Assembly: GCA_050330975.1 (NCBI GenBank)
Contig: JBHJHK010000500.1
Span: 1 to 13,173 of the forward strand
From: JBHJHK01 sp050330975
Lineage (GTDB): Bacteria; Pseudomonadota; Gammaproteobacteria; Competibacterales; Competibacteraceae
Reading direction: 5' to 3'
Length of the DNA: 13,173 nt
The position numbers and the translations under genes were made by a program. Below are positions 7,201 through 13,173 of this stretch, piece by piece. Numbering within the stretch: the stretch's first letter is position 1; every line of letters begins with the position of its first letter. The notes under the pieces are model-generated. The model was not told the origin of the DNA, ran no database searches, and saw nothing but the letters and a program-made list of their open reading frames with translations.

Positions 7201-7890
7201 CCCCGGGGTGCCGTCGCCGGCCGCTGTCTCCACGGGGTGTTGGACGGTTTGGACTTGACCACCGCCGAGGGCCTAGAGGCCCGAGTGGCAGGGGCGTTGG
7301 CCCGCCATGGGCTAGACCCCAGTTGGGCGGTGGCGGTGGAAGAGGCGTTGCGCTGGACCTTGGATGCCCCCTTGGATCCGGCGGTGTGTTTGCGCATGGC
7401 CGGTGAGCGGGGGTTGCGGGAGTTGGCCTTTACCTACCACTTTCGCCAGGCCTCCGTGGCTGAGGTGCGGGCCATCGCCGCCGAGACCGGGGGGGCGATT
7501 TGGGAGCGGCGCTTGCGCCAGGCGGATTTCGATTTGCTAGCGGGCTTTATGCGCGGCTTTGTCGACTTGATCTTCGAAGCCCAGGGGCGGTTTTACCTGG
7601 TGGACTACAAGTCCAATTGGCTGGGGGGCCAGCCCGAGGACTACAGCCCCAAGGCCTTGGAGCGCGCCATGGAGTCAGGGGGCTATCACCTGCAGTATTT
7701 GATCTACACTATCGCCCTCCACCGGCTGCTGCGCTGGCGCCTCCGAGGCTACGACTATCGAACCCATGTGGCGGGGGTGCGGTATTTGTTTTTGCGGGGC
7801 ATCCACCCCGACCGCCCGGGCTTTGGCGTCTACGCCGATTGTCCGCCGGCGGCGTTGATCGAGGCCTTGGACGACTACTTGGGCACTTGA
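4276..7890 (+). CDS. recB: Exodeoxyribonuclease V (RecBCD) subunit beta
   Basis: RecB, the 3'-5' helicase and nuclease subunit of the RecBCD enzyme that processes double-strand breaks. The frame is complete: 1204 residues from GTG 4276, close to the roughly 1180 of E. coli RecB. Helicase motifs in order (numbers from that GTG): Walker A EASAGTGKT near 27-35, VTYTKAATAELKERL near 60, IHGFCQRVLAE near 127, DEFQDTD near 388, GDPKQAIYSFRGAD near 416, NWRSD near 451, TIHKSKGLEYPIVF near 745, and LAYVALTRAK near 813. The C-terminal nuclease is intact: GRCLHGVLDGLD, then GFVDLIF near 1094, VDYKSNW near 1108, and the Q...Y element YHLQYLIYTIAL near 1137. An in-frame TTG at 4222 would add 18 residues. 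I prefer the GTG because it places Walker A as in E. coli and has GGGAG upstream, though 13 bases away. No recC or recD is adjacent. Its end overlaps the convergent TAXI gene by 16 bp. Confidence 0.95.
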   Translation: MNAHNNSVAPNALDVFSAPLTGASLVEASAGTGKTYAIAGLYLRFIAEVGLRVDEVLVVTYTKAATAELKERLQGRLLQVRGALRQGESDDPFAAALLAACPDHSLALRRVNNALLAFDEAAIYTIHGFCQRVLAECAFESGTPFDAEIKPEADAVLLEIIEDFWRRRLHQVRPLLASHIIAHQLNPEVMLKVVQPLVAKPYLKVAAGAELEALGDAETVFEAAFAQAGELWRAEREAIVALLQSKALKGNVYNQGVLAWCEKMDDYLNQEGIPDFKLPDKFDNFTVAKLRQATLKKATTPDHPFFHACETLKTAVERLDDYCRRFVQWLQVELLHYASVELPRRKRRQQIQSYDDLLLNLHGALVNAQGGEDLATRLRQRYRAALIDEFQDTDPVQYEIFKAVYGDSSCPWFMVGDPKQAIYSFRGADIFAYLRARQDVAAEYTLDTNWRSDPRLIRAVNALFSRHPQPFLLAEIPFYPVRAAERPHPRLVTDDDPAPFHWWYLEAGGKDKPRPKGDANTLVARATAGRIARLLAAGLKGEAHFDFGDRREPLHGGHVAVLVRSHHQARLVRDALLDVGVASVLQSRDSVFATTEADELQRILVAIAAPRDEERLRAALLTDVFGFTATRLEAAMNRERDWEALLASFDDYHRLWREQGFIRMFRTLLQDRDGYRRLLDFRDGERRLTNLLHLAELLQEATLKRRLGVEGLLQWLADQRHTPTVDEDSRQLRLESDAKRVEIVTIHKSKGLEYPIVFCPFLWDSKVDTARDGAIQYHDPDDAYQVVVDLGSAERETVLPLARRETLAEELRLAYVALTRAKYRCYGVWGKINGCEQSGLGWLIHRPPVVGFQDDLLDAQGEYLKALDDEAMGRDLAALATATEGAIAVAELPRETEPVAVVDESAAALKARNFQGSVVTSWRFASFSALQDRRGVTVADYDAEDEPGAEAGAVATPGSEVATLWGDAGGPLLAFPRGAVAGRCLHGVLDGLDLTTAEGLEARVAGALARHGLDPSWAVAVEEALRWTLDAPLDPAVCLRMAGERGLRELAFTYHFRQASVAEVRAIAAETGGAIWERRLRQADFDLLAGFMRGFVDLIFEAQGRFYLVDYKSNWLGGQPEDYSPKALERAMESGGYHLQYLIYTIALHRLLRWRLRGYDYRTHVAGVRYLFLRGIHPDRPGFGVYADCPPAALIEALDDYLGT

Positions 7891-8939
7891 GGGAGAGGGG
7901 GAGGGATGGTCATCAAAAAATCGGCTTCGAAGTACGCCGCCGCTCCCGGATGCAAAGGTAGGCCCTCGGGGGTTGCCATGGCGGCGGGGTCGAGGTGCGA
8001 GAGGGCGGGGTGAAAGCGGCGAAACTGGTCGAAGTTGTCGAACACCGCGGCCACTAGCTGGCGGATGGCCCCGGCGTCGGTTTCCCTGCGAGCCACCAAT
8101 AGCGCCGGTATGCCGATGGTGGCGGTGGGGTCGGCATGGCCGCGATAGAAGCCGCCGGGGATTGTCGTGGGGCGGTAGTGGGGCAGGTCGGCGTCTAGGG
8201 CGGTGATGGCCGCCTCGGTGAGGGGTAAGAGTCGCGAGTCACAGGCCGTGGTGGCCTCCAGTACCCCGCCGTTGGGATGACCCACCACGTAGACGGCCAC
8301 ATCCAAGCGGCCGTCGCACAGGGCGCGGCTCTGTTCGGCAGCCGGTAGCTCCAAGGCGGCGCCGAAGGTCGCCTGTGTCCAGCCCTTGAGGGCCATGAGG
8401 GTGGCGAAGGTCGCCCGCTGGCCGGCCCCTGGATCGCCGATATTGACCCGCTGCCCGGGCAAATCATCCAGGGTTTCGATATCGCTGTCGGGTCCGGTCA
8501 CCAGGGTCAAAGCCTCGCTGTGGAGGCCCATCACCGCCCCCAGGGCGCTGCGGTCCGAGGTGCCTTTGTCCAGGGTGCGCTGTAGCCAGTCGGCCTGGAC
8601 GATGGCCAGGTCGGCTTCGCCGCGTCGCAACCGGGCCAGGTTGGCCACCGAGCCTTGGCTGGTGACGGCCAAACAGCGCACGCCGTGCTCGAATGCCCCG
8701 CGGTTGAGGAGGCGACAGATGGCGTTGCCCGTGGGGTAGTAGACGCCGTTGGGGGAACCTGTGGTGATGGTGAGGACCGTGGGCCGGGAGGTATCGGCCC
8801 GGGAGAGGGACGGGGCGATCGCACCGATCAGCAAAGTGAACAGCAACGCCGTAAACGGCAACACGCCACCGCCCCATCCCCGGAGCCCCCCGGCCCAAGT
8901 GGGGGTTAAATGACTGAGGTTTTGGGATAGATGTAACAA
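7875..8939 (-). CDS. TAXI family TRAP transporter solute-binding protein
   Basis: Periplasmic binding protein of the TAXI class of TRAP transporters, which bind small organic anions or amino acids such as glutamate; the ligand here is unknown. The family hallmark ITTGSPNGVYYPTGNAICRL follows the export signal. Other typical segments are VTSQGSVANLARLRRGEADLAIVQ (shown in part), DLPGQRVNIGDPGAGQR, AVYVVGHPNG and IPALLVARRETD. I choose the TTG at 8939 because GGAGG lies five bases upstream of it; an ATG at 8963 in the same frame would add eight residues but has no ribosome site. From the TTG the protein is 354 residues, with a long N-region, hydrophobic core PFTALLFTLLIGAIA and likely cleavage after SRA. 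No TRAP membrane subunits (DctQ/M type) are adjacent. The last 16 bp overlap the end of recB on the opposite strand. Confidence 0.88.
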   Translation of the reverse strand: MLHLSQNLSHLTPTWAGGLRGWGGGVLPFTALLFTLLIGAIAPSLSRADTSRPTVLTITTGSPNGVYYPTGNAICRLLNRGAFEHGVRCLAVTSQGSVANLARLRRGEADLAIVQADWLQRTLDKGTSDRSALGAVMGLHSEALTLVTGPDSDIETLDDLPGQRVNIGDPGAGQRATFATLMALKGWTQATFGAALELPAAEQSRALCDGRLDVAVYVVGHPNGGVLEATTACDSRLLPLTEAAITALDADLPHYRPTTIPGGFYRGHADPTATIGIPALLVARRETDAGAIRQLVAAVFDNFDQFRRFHPALSHLDPAAMATPEGLPLHPGAAAYFEADFLMTIPPPLPQVPK

Positions 8940-8944
8940 CGAAG

Positions 8945-8949
8945 CCTCC
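8945..8949 (-). promoter_or_regulatory. Ribosome binding site deciding the TAXI gene start
   Basis: GGAGG on the minus strand, five bases before TTG 8939 and downstream of ATG 8963. This favours the TTG start. Confidence 0.55.
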
Positions 8950-9002
8950 AGGCGTGAAGCCATGGGTCATTGGCGCTGCGCTCTGCGGATCACCTCCACT
9001 TG

Positions 9003-9031
9003 ACAATAGACGCTAAATGATGACTTGTCAG
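9003..9031 (-). promoter_or_regulatory. Candidate promoter of the TAXI gene
   Basis: On the minus strand CTGACA (9031-9026) and TATTGT (9008-9003) are separated by 17 bp, matching sigma-70 boxes at 5/6 and 4/6. The predicted transcript would have a leader of about 57 bases to TTG 8939. TGACAA/TTGTCA form a loose inverted repeat overlapping both boxes, which could host a repressor. Confidence 0.35.
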
Positions 9032-9122
9032 GTGTCCCAAGGGGTGTGACGCTTTGTCTGGAAAAAACCAATCCAAGGAGAGCTCAATGGCTTTGTTTTG
9101 AGAGGCTGGCGGGGATCGATAT

Positions 9123-11726
9123 CTACTGACTTTTGCTCGATGAATCTTTGGGTAAGAACTCATCCCAGGACCACAGACGAATACCAGAAGTTCCTGATAC
9201 GGCAAGGCAATCCGCGTTCTGCGAAAGATCTGCGGAAAAGATCTTTTTTGGTAATTTCAACGAGTGTGAGAGTTGAAGAGTATCAAGATCAAATATTCGT
9301 ATGCCCGACGATTCTTGAGAAATAAAATATCGATCTTGGTCAGTGAAAAATGCATTGATGGGGCAATGTTGATGGCCCTTGCCGAGAACTTTCCCCCCTT
9401 TGCCGGTGATCAAATCAACGCTTTGCCCTCGGCGCCCATCGAATAGAATAGCGTGCCGATCGAGATTGTAAAAAAAGGCATTGCTCACAAAGGGTCTCTT
9501 GTAGGTTAGTTTTTGGGCGGTTGCCATGGAGTCGCGATGTTTTAGAGTGACTTCGGCTCTGTCGGAGTTCAGCCATTGACCACAGAGAACCATCGGCCGC
9601 TGGGTTGCAAATCGAATAAGGGAGTAAATATCCAAAAGATGGTAATTTTCAAATGATATTTGTTTTAAGTTGAGTATTTGTGATTGAGTGCTGGTGTCGT
9701 CTGGGTATCGAATTAAACCCAGGCGATCTCCTTCGGGCCATAACAGGACACGCATTCTCGCCATCAACGGATACTCAAAATATGGCTTCGATAATTCATC
9801 GACGCGATAGATCGTCACCTTTTTGAATTCATGAATAATGAGCCATTGTTGGTTGTGACTCATTTGAGCTTCAAAGCTGGGAAAGTGAACTGGGTGGGTC
9901 GTCGATTGTTCTATCTTTTGGGTTTCTCGATTGACGATGTGAATTTTATCGGCGTCTATGATCAATAGGTATTGGTCGTTAGCTATGAATTTTACGAAAA
10001 CGCCGTTGGGAAAGGGAAGCAGGTTTTGCTTGTTCGCTTTGAAGGTTGGTGGCGTCGGCGTCGGTTTGTCCAAGGTCCAATCCTGGGGTATCTTGTCTAA
10101 CGCCATTCCCCAGGTGACAATTGCCCACACGTCAGTGCTATCCCATGATTTAAGGGGATTATCAAAAATGCGCTCATAAACCCTCATAATCAGCTTGCGA
10201 CTGTCTTTTTGGCGCAGTCGCTTGTAGTGTTGTTGACAAACGTGAAGATCGATCAGTCGCTGGCAGCGTTCGGGAAACTGTGCTAGGGCAGGTGTCAACG
10301 CGGCTTTCAATGTCGCAAGTTGAGGCCGTTGGTTTTTTCGATACCATTTAATAAAACTCAGGCGAAGGTCTCGATCAATTAATTGAAACGGGTTAATTGT
10401 CTTGTGGGAGACCTCAAGGTTTTCTCGATGAGGATTGGGCTGGGGAGGGGAAGTATCCTTGCCGTTGTTCTCATTACGGGCTTTGACGGATGACGACTGA
10501 TTTGTAGATGAATCAGAAGCCTGGGCTTGAGTGGTTTTCGATAATTGAGGCTGAGTTGGCTTTGGTTGGGTATGGGACTTGGGCTTTTGTTGAAAAAGTT
10601 GTGATATTCCCCGCTCTAGGCGCCATTCAATAAATCGACGAACGGTTGGAGAGAGGGCATCTTTGTTGGGTATTGTCTGTAATAAAGTGCTCAATTGTCC
10701 CCAAAGGATACGAATATCCTGCCAACGTTCCTCGCGAAACAATTTCTCGGCAAGCTCAACGATCACAGAGGCTATGGGAGGGGTGATTGCACCCACCTTC
10801 ATTCGGGTGAGGGTTTGAAGTGCATCGAAGAGGTCTAATAAAGGAATCTCACGGCATTGACTCAAGGCCTCTAATGCTAATTCGGCGTTGCGCTGTTGCG
10901 CAGCTAGACTTCCCATGGCCTCTACTAACCCATCTTGGCCAGAGGCTAACGTCACCCGCGGGGGCACGCGGCGCGCTTGACTCACTGCCATTAAACAACA
11001 TTCGCGTATCTGGGCGCGGTATTGAACAATGCTTTGTGGGGGAGCATTGAATTGTCGAGAGAATTCAGCGGTGAGGGGGCGCAAATTGAACTGGCGAATC
11101 AGTGCCAGGCCCTGAACGGTCTGTTCTTTTTCGTATTCAGCTAAAACGGAGCGAGCCACCAGTAAAAAATCATCCATGGATTGAGCTTCATTAGATCGTT
11201 TGTCAAGCCGGTCTGATAAGTGATCTCGATGGGGTGAGCCAAAGCTTAAATCTAAGCTGTTAAAACTGCCTGCTGTTCTAATTAAATTAGCAAGTAATTG
11301 GACCCACCAATGTCTCAGTTCAAGGGAAGATTCGCCAGATTCCAATCCATTTAAGATATCATCCACTTTTTTTTGGAGGGGTATCGCCTGGCACCAACCT
11401 GATGCCAGTGACTGGACCCAATTTCTTTCAAGCGGAGTGTTGTTTTTGCACTTGAGGCTTTCAGTCAGTCGATGGAGATCGGGTGTTTCGTAGGCAAGAT
11501 TAACTATTTCAGAACGGATGGTTTCTGCATCCCAATATCCCTCGCGGTACTGGAACAGTAAATGCCAATAGCGTTGGCATTGCGCACACTGATGGAGAGA
11601 TTCTTGGAGCTTTTTGGGCACCCAGTCGGGTAACGTGGCGACTGACTGCCACGTGGTCGGAAAGACCGATCTATCGGTGGGGTAGGGATGAGCGGACACG
11701 GTTTTACAGCATTGGCAACTAACCAT
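9123..11726 (-). CDS. Unrecognised 867-residue protein: zinc-ribbon-like N-terminus, helical middle, beta-propeller-like C-terminus
   Basis: I do not recognise this protein. Residues 1-50 carry C4xxC7 and C47xxC50, a split zinc-ribbon pattern. Residues 60-380 look all-helical with no clear catalytic motif. Residues 381-440 are a Q/S/T/P/N-rich linker. Residues 441-555 are a second helical, basic block (FIKWYRKNQRPQLATLKAAL). Residues 570-857 repeat a WD40/propeller-like pattern of strand pairs ending in aromatic or Asp-rich turns, for example FIANDQYLLIIDADKIHIVN, SHNQQWLIIHEFKKVTIYRV, FFTDQDRYFISQESSGIRIF and SQNADCLAVSGTSGIRLWSW; I count at least five or six blades. No signal peptide or membrane segment, so probably cytoplasmic. 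ATG 11726 has AGGAGA nine bases upstream. Base composition is clearly AT-richer than its neighbours, most so toward the 3' end, which suggests transfer. Architecture fits a sensor or scaffold; the function is unknown. Confidence 0.8.
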   Translation of the reverse strand: MVSCQCCKTVSAHPYPTDRSVFPTTWQSVATLPDWVPKKLQESLHQCAQCQRYWHLLFQYREGYWDAETIRSEIVNLAYETPDLHRLTESLKCKNNTPLERNWVQSLASGWCQAIPLQKKVDDILNGLESGESSLELRHWWVQLLANLIRTAGSFNSLDLSFGSPHRDHLSDRLDKRSNEAQSMDDFLLVARSVLAEYEKEQTVQGLALIRQFNLRPLTAEFSRQFNAPPQSIVQYRAQIRECCLMAVSQARRVPPRVTLASGQDGLVEAMGSLAAQQRNAELALEALSQCREIPLLDLFDALQTLTRMKVGAITPPIASVIVELAEKLFREERWQDIRILWGQLSTLLQTIPNKDALSPTVRRFIEWRLERGISQLFQQKPKSHTQPKPTQPQLSKTTQAQASDSSTNQSSSVKARNENNGKDTSPPQPNPHRENLEVSHKTINPFQLIDRDLRLSFIKWYRKNQRPQLATLKAALTPALAQFPERCQRLIDLHVCQQHYKRLRQKDSRKLIMRVYERIFDNPLKSWDSTDVWAIVTWGMALDKIPQDWTLDKPTPTPPTFKANKQNLLPFPNGVFVKFIANDQYLLIIDADKIHIVNRETQKIEQSTTHPVHFPSFEAQMSHNQQWLIIHEFKKVTIYRVDELSKPYFEYPLMARMRVLLWPEGDRLGLIRYPDDTSTQSQILNLKQISFENYHLLDIYSLIRFATQRPMVLCGQWLNSDRAEVTLKHRDSMATAQKLTYKRPFVSNAFFYNLDRHAILFDGRRGQSVDLITGKGGKVLGKGHQHCPINAFFTDQDRYFISQESSGIRIFDLDTLQLSHSLKLPKKIFSADLSQNADCLAVSGTSGIRLWSWDEFLPKDSSSKSQ

Positions 11727-11735
11727 GGCGCTGTT

Positions 11736-11741
11736 TCTCCT
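11736..11741 (-). promoter_or_regulatory. Ribosome binding site of the 867-residue gene
   Basis: AGGAGA on the minus strand, nine bases before ATG 11726. An AT-rich tract just upstream (about 11754-11775) may hold the promoter, but I see no clear pair of boxes. Confidence 0.6.
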
Positions 11742-11856
11742 AACGCTCGGTGAATATTGTTTTTTTACATTTGCAATGGCGATCCCCCCAGCTGTAGGTG
11801 ATTCTGCCGTTACCCTTCACCCAGAGCGCCACGTGGGGGCTACTCCCACCTCCCGA

Positions 11857-11912
11857 CCTCCCCTTGGCTGCGGGGAGGGGTCCAGCTCCCTCCCGAGGCT
11901 AGGGGAAGGGAG
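11857..11912. repeat. Two adjacent G/C hairpins after ppsA
   Basis: The first hairpin is CCTCCCC (11857-11863), loop TTGGCTGC, GGGGAGG (11872-11878). The second pairs CTCCCT (11886-11891) with AGGGAG (11907-11912), with further imperfect pairing inside. They lie 34-89 bp past the ppsA stop on its transcript. They could act as a transcript-end structure for ppsA, but there is no T-tract for a classical rho-independent terminator. A small repetitive element is the alternative. Confidence 0.4.
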
Positions 11913-11945
11913 ATCGAGACCACCGCGCTGTCGGCAAACGGCCTC

Positions 11946-13173
11946 TCAGGCGAGCTTCTCTCCCGCCAGATACAACCAAGTCTCCACCACGGTGTCGGGG
12001 TTGAGGGACACGCTGTCGATGCCCTCGTCCATGAGCCAACGGGCCAGGTCGGGGTGGTCCGAGGGGCCCTGGCCGCAGATGCCGATGTATTTGTTGCGCC
12101 GGCGGCAGGCGCGGATGGCCATGGCCATGAGGTTCTTCACCGCCTCGTCCCGCTCGTCGAACAGGTGGGCCAGGAGGTTGGAGTCGCGATCCAAGCCCAA
12201 GGTCAGCTGGGTGAGGTCGTTGGAACCGATGGAAAAGCCGTCGAAGTATTCCAAGAACTGGTCGGCCAACAGGGGGTTGCTGGGCACCTCGCACATCATG
12301 ATCAGCTCGAGGTCGTTGCGACCCCGCTCCAGACCGTGCGCCGCCAGCAAATCCACCACCCCCTTGGCCTCGGCCGTGGTGCGGACAAAGGGAATCATGA
12401 TCTGGATATTGCTGAGACCCATGGTGTCGCGCACGTACTTGAGGGCCCGACACTCCAGGGCAAAGCAGTCGCGAAACGCCGCCGACACATAACGGGACGC
12501 CCCCCGGTAGCCGAGCATGGGATTCTCCTCCTGGGGCTCGTAGAGATGCCCCCCCAGGAGGTTGGCATATTCGTTGGACTTGAAGTCCGAAGTGCGGACA
12601 ATCACGGGCTTGGGCCAAAAGGCCGCCCCCAAGGTGGCAATGCCCTCGCTGAGCTTGGCGACGTAGAACTCCACCGGACCCGGATAGCCGGTGATCCTGG
12701 CGTCGATCCGTCCCTTGAGGTCGCCGGGAAGACTGGCGTAGTCCAACAGCGCCCGGGGATGGACGCCGATCATGCGGTTGATGATGAATTCCAACCGCGC
12801 CAACCCCACCCCCTGGTTGGGCAGTTGGCAAAAGTCAAAGGCCCGGTCGGGGTTGCCCACGTTCATCATGATCTTGAAGGGCAAGGGCGGCAGGGAATCC
12901 AAGTCGATATCCCGCACTTCGTAGTCCACCCGGCCTTCATAGATGTAGCCCGTGTCGCCCTCGGCGCAGGACACCGTCACCGGGTCGCCGTCTTTGAGTA
13001 TCTTGGTGGCATCGCCGGTGCCCACCACGGCGGGGACCCCCAACTCCCGGGCGACGATGGCGGCGTGGCAGGTGCGCCCGCCGCGGGTGGTCACGCTCGC
13101 CGCGGCGGTCGTAATCACCCGTTACCACTCCGGCGTCGTGGGGTGGGCGACCCCCCCCCAGCCCGGGCGCCCC
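11946..13173 (-). CDS. ppsA: Phosphoenolpyruvate synthase, C-terminal half (5' part cut by window edge)
   Basis: PEP synthase (pyruvate, water dikinase) makes phosphoenolpyruvate from pyruvate and ATP for gluconeogenesis. About 390 of the usual 790-odd residues are present. The phosphohistidine segment RGGRTCHAAIVARELG opens the readable part. It is followed by SCAEGDTGYIYEG, MMNVGNPDRAFDF, GVGLARLEFIINRMIGVHPR, DFKSNEYANLLGG, EENPMLGYRG, CALEC-region equivalents (DCFALECRALKYV), IMIPFVRT, MMCEVPSNPLLADQFLEYFD, GSNDLTQLTLGLDRDS and the catalytic-cysteine segment IGICGQGPSDH. The protein ends SLNPDTVVETWLYLAGEKLA with TGA at 11948-11946. Toward the edge the frame reads TTPEW, then TAA (13124-13122), then RVITTAAASVTTRGG. 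Since TTPEW-x-RV fits the family, that TAA is probably an error near the contig end. It is upstream of, and on the same strand as, the 867-residue gene, 219 bp away. Confidence 0.93.
13141..13173. other. Low-complexity window end
   Basis: A G/C-dominated stretch with a C9 run, like the other window end, and adjacent to a suspicious stop in ppsA. Probably an unreliable contig terminus. Confidence 0.4.

Noticed and set aside
8814..8823. GCGATCGC, the cyanobacterial HIP1 octamer
   Set aside because: I found only one copy in 13 kb; cyanobacteria using HIP1 would show many. It does not support a cyanobacterial origin.
9060..9085. T-run on the minus strand after the 867-residue gene as a rho-independent terminator
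   Set aside because: The six-T run has no convincing GC-rich hairpin before it.
9233..9248. AAAAGATCTTTTTT as a terminator
   Set aside because: It lies inside the coding region of the 867-residue protein and has no GC stem.

Overview
The window is a GC-rich bacterial segment with a compact layout and Shine-Dalgarno-led genes. Gene content and protein style suggest a proteobacterium, most likely a gammaproteobacterium: an E. coli-like PpsA C-terminal half, a full-length RecB, and a Memo/AMMECR1/radical SAM set. This is inference from protein character, not a database match. Both extremities look like contig ends. Bases 1-90 and about 13141-13173 are almost pure G/C runs, and coding homology fades or breaks as it enters them.

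Left part (1-2889): a divergent AmmeMemoRadiSam locus. On the minus strand a Memo-family gene overlaps a downstream AMMECR1-domain gene through a GTGA junction. The AMMECR1 gene starts with GTG, runs into the low-complexity left end, and shows no stop. About 170 bp upstream of Memo, on the plus strand, is the third partner, the radical SAM enzyme. It has a strong ribosome site and start at 1780 but carries an in-frame amber codon (1918-1920) inside its conserved N-terminal cysteine region; the rest of the protein reads on cleanly. TAG also ends three other intact-looking reading frames here, so a general amber recoding is unlikely. The 170-bp gap holds an A-rich regulatory patch with degenerate repeats and a perfect inverted repeat next to the Memo ribosome site.

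Middle part (2899-8963): a solitary family-3 periplasmic solute-binding protein on the minus strand. Next is a roughly 500-bp gene-free region with a cluster of CCATGGCCCAT repeats. Then comes a complete plus-strand recB (helicase plus nuclease) without visible recC or recD. A TAXI-type TRAP binding protein on the minus strand overlaps the end of recB by 16 bp, tail to tail. Neither binding protein has transporter membrane genes beside it in this window.

Right part (9123-13173): a visibly AT-richer minus-strand gene for an 867-residue protein I do not recognise. It has an N-terminal CxxC...CxxC zinc-ribbon-like motif, a long helical region, a low-complexity Q/S/T/P/N linker, a second helical block, and a C-terminal beta-propeller-like repeat region. 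It sits between GC-rich housekeeping genes and is the best candidate for horizontally acquired, undescribed biology. Last is the C-terminal half of phosphoenolpyruvate synthase (ppsA), cut by the window edge. I saw no tRNA, rRNA, CRISPR array, transposase, integrase or attachment site.
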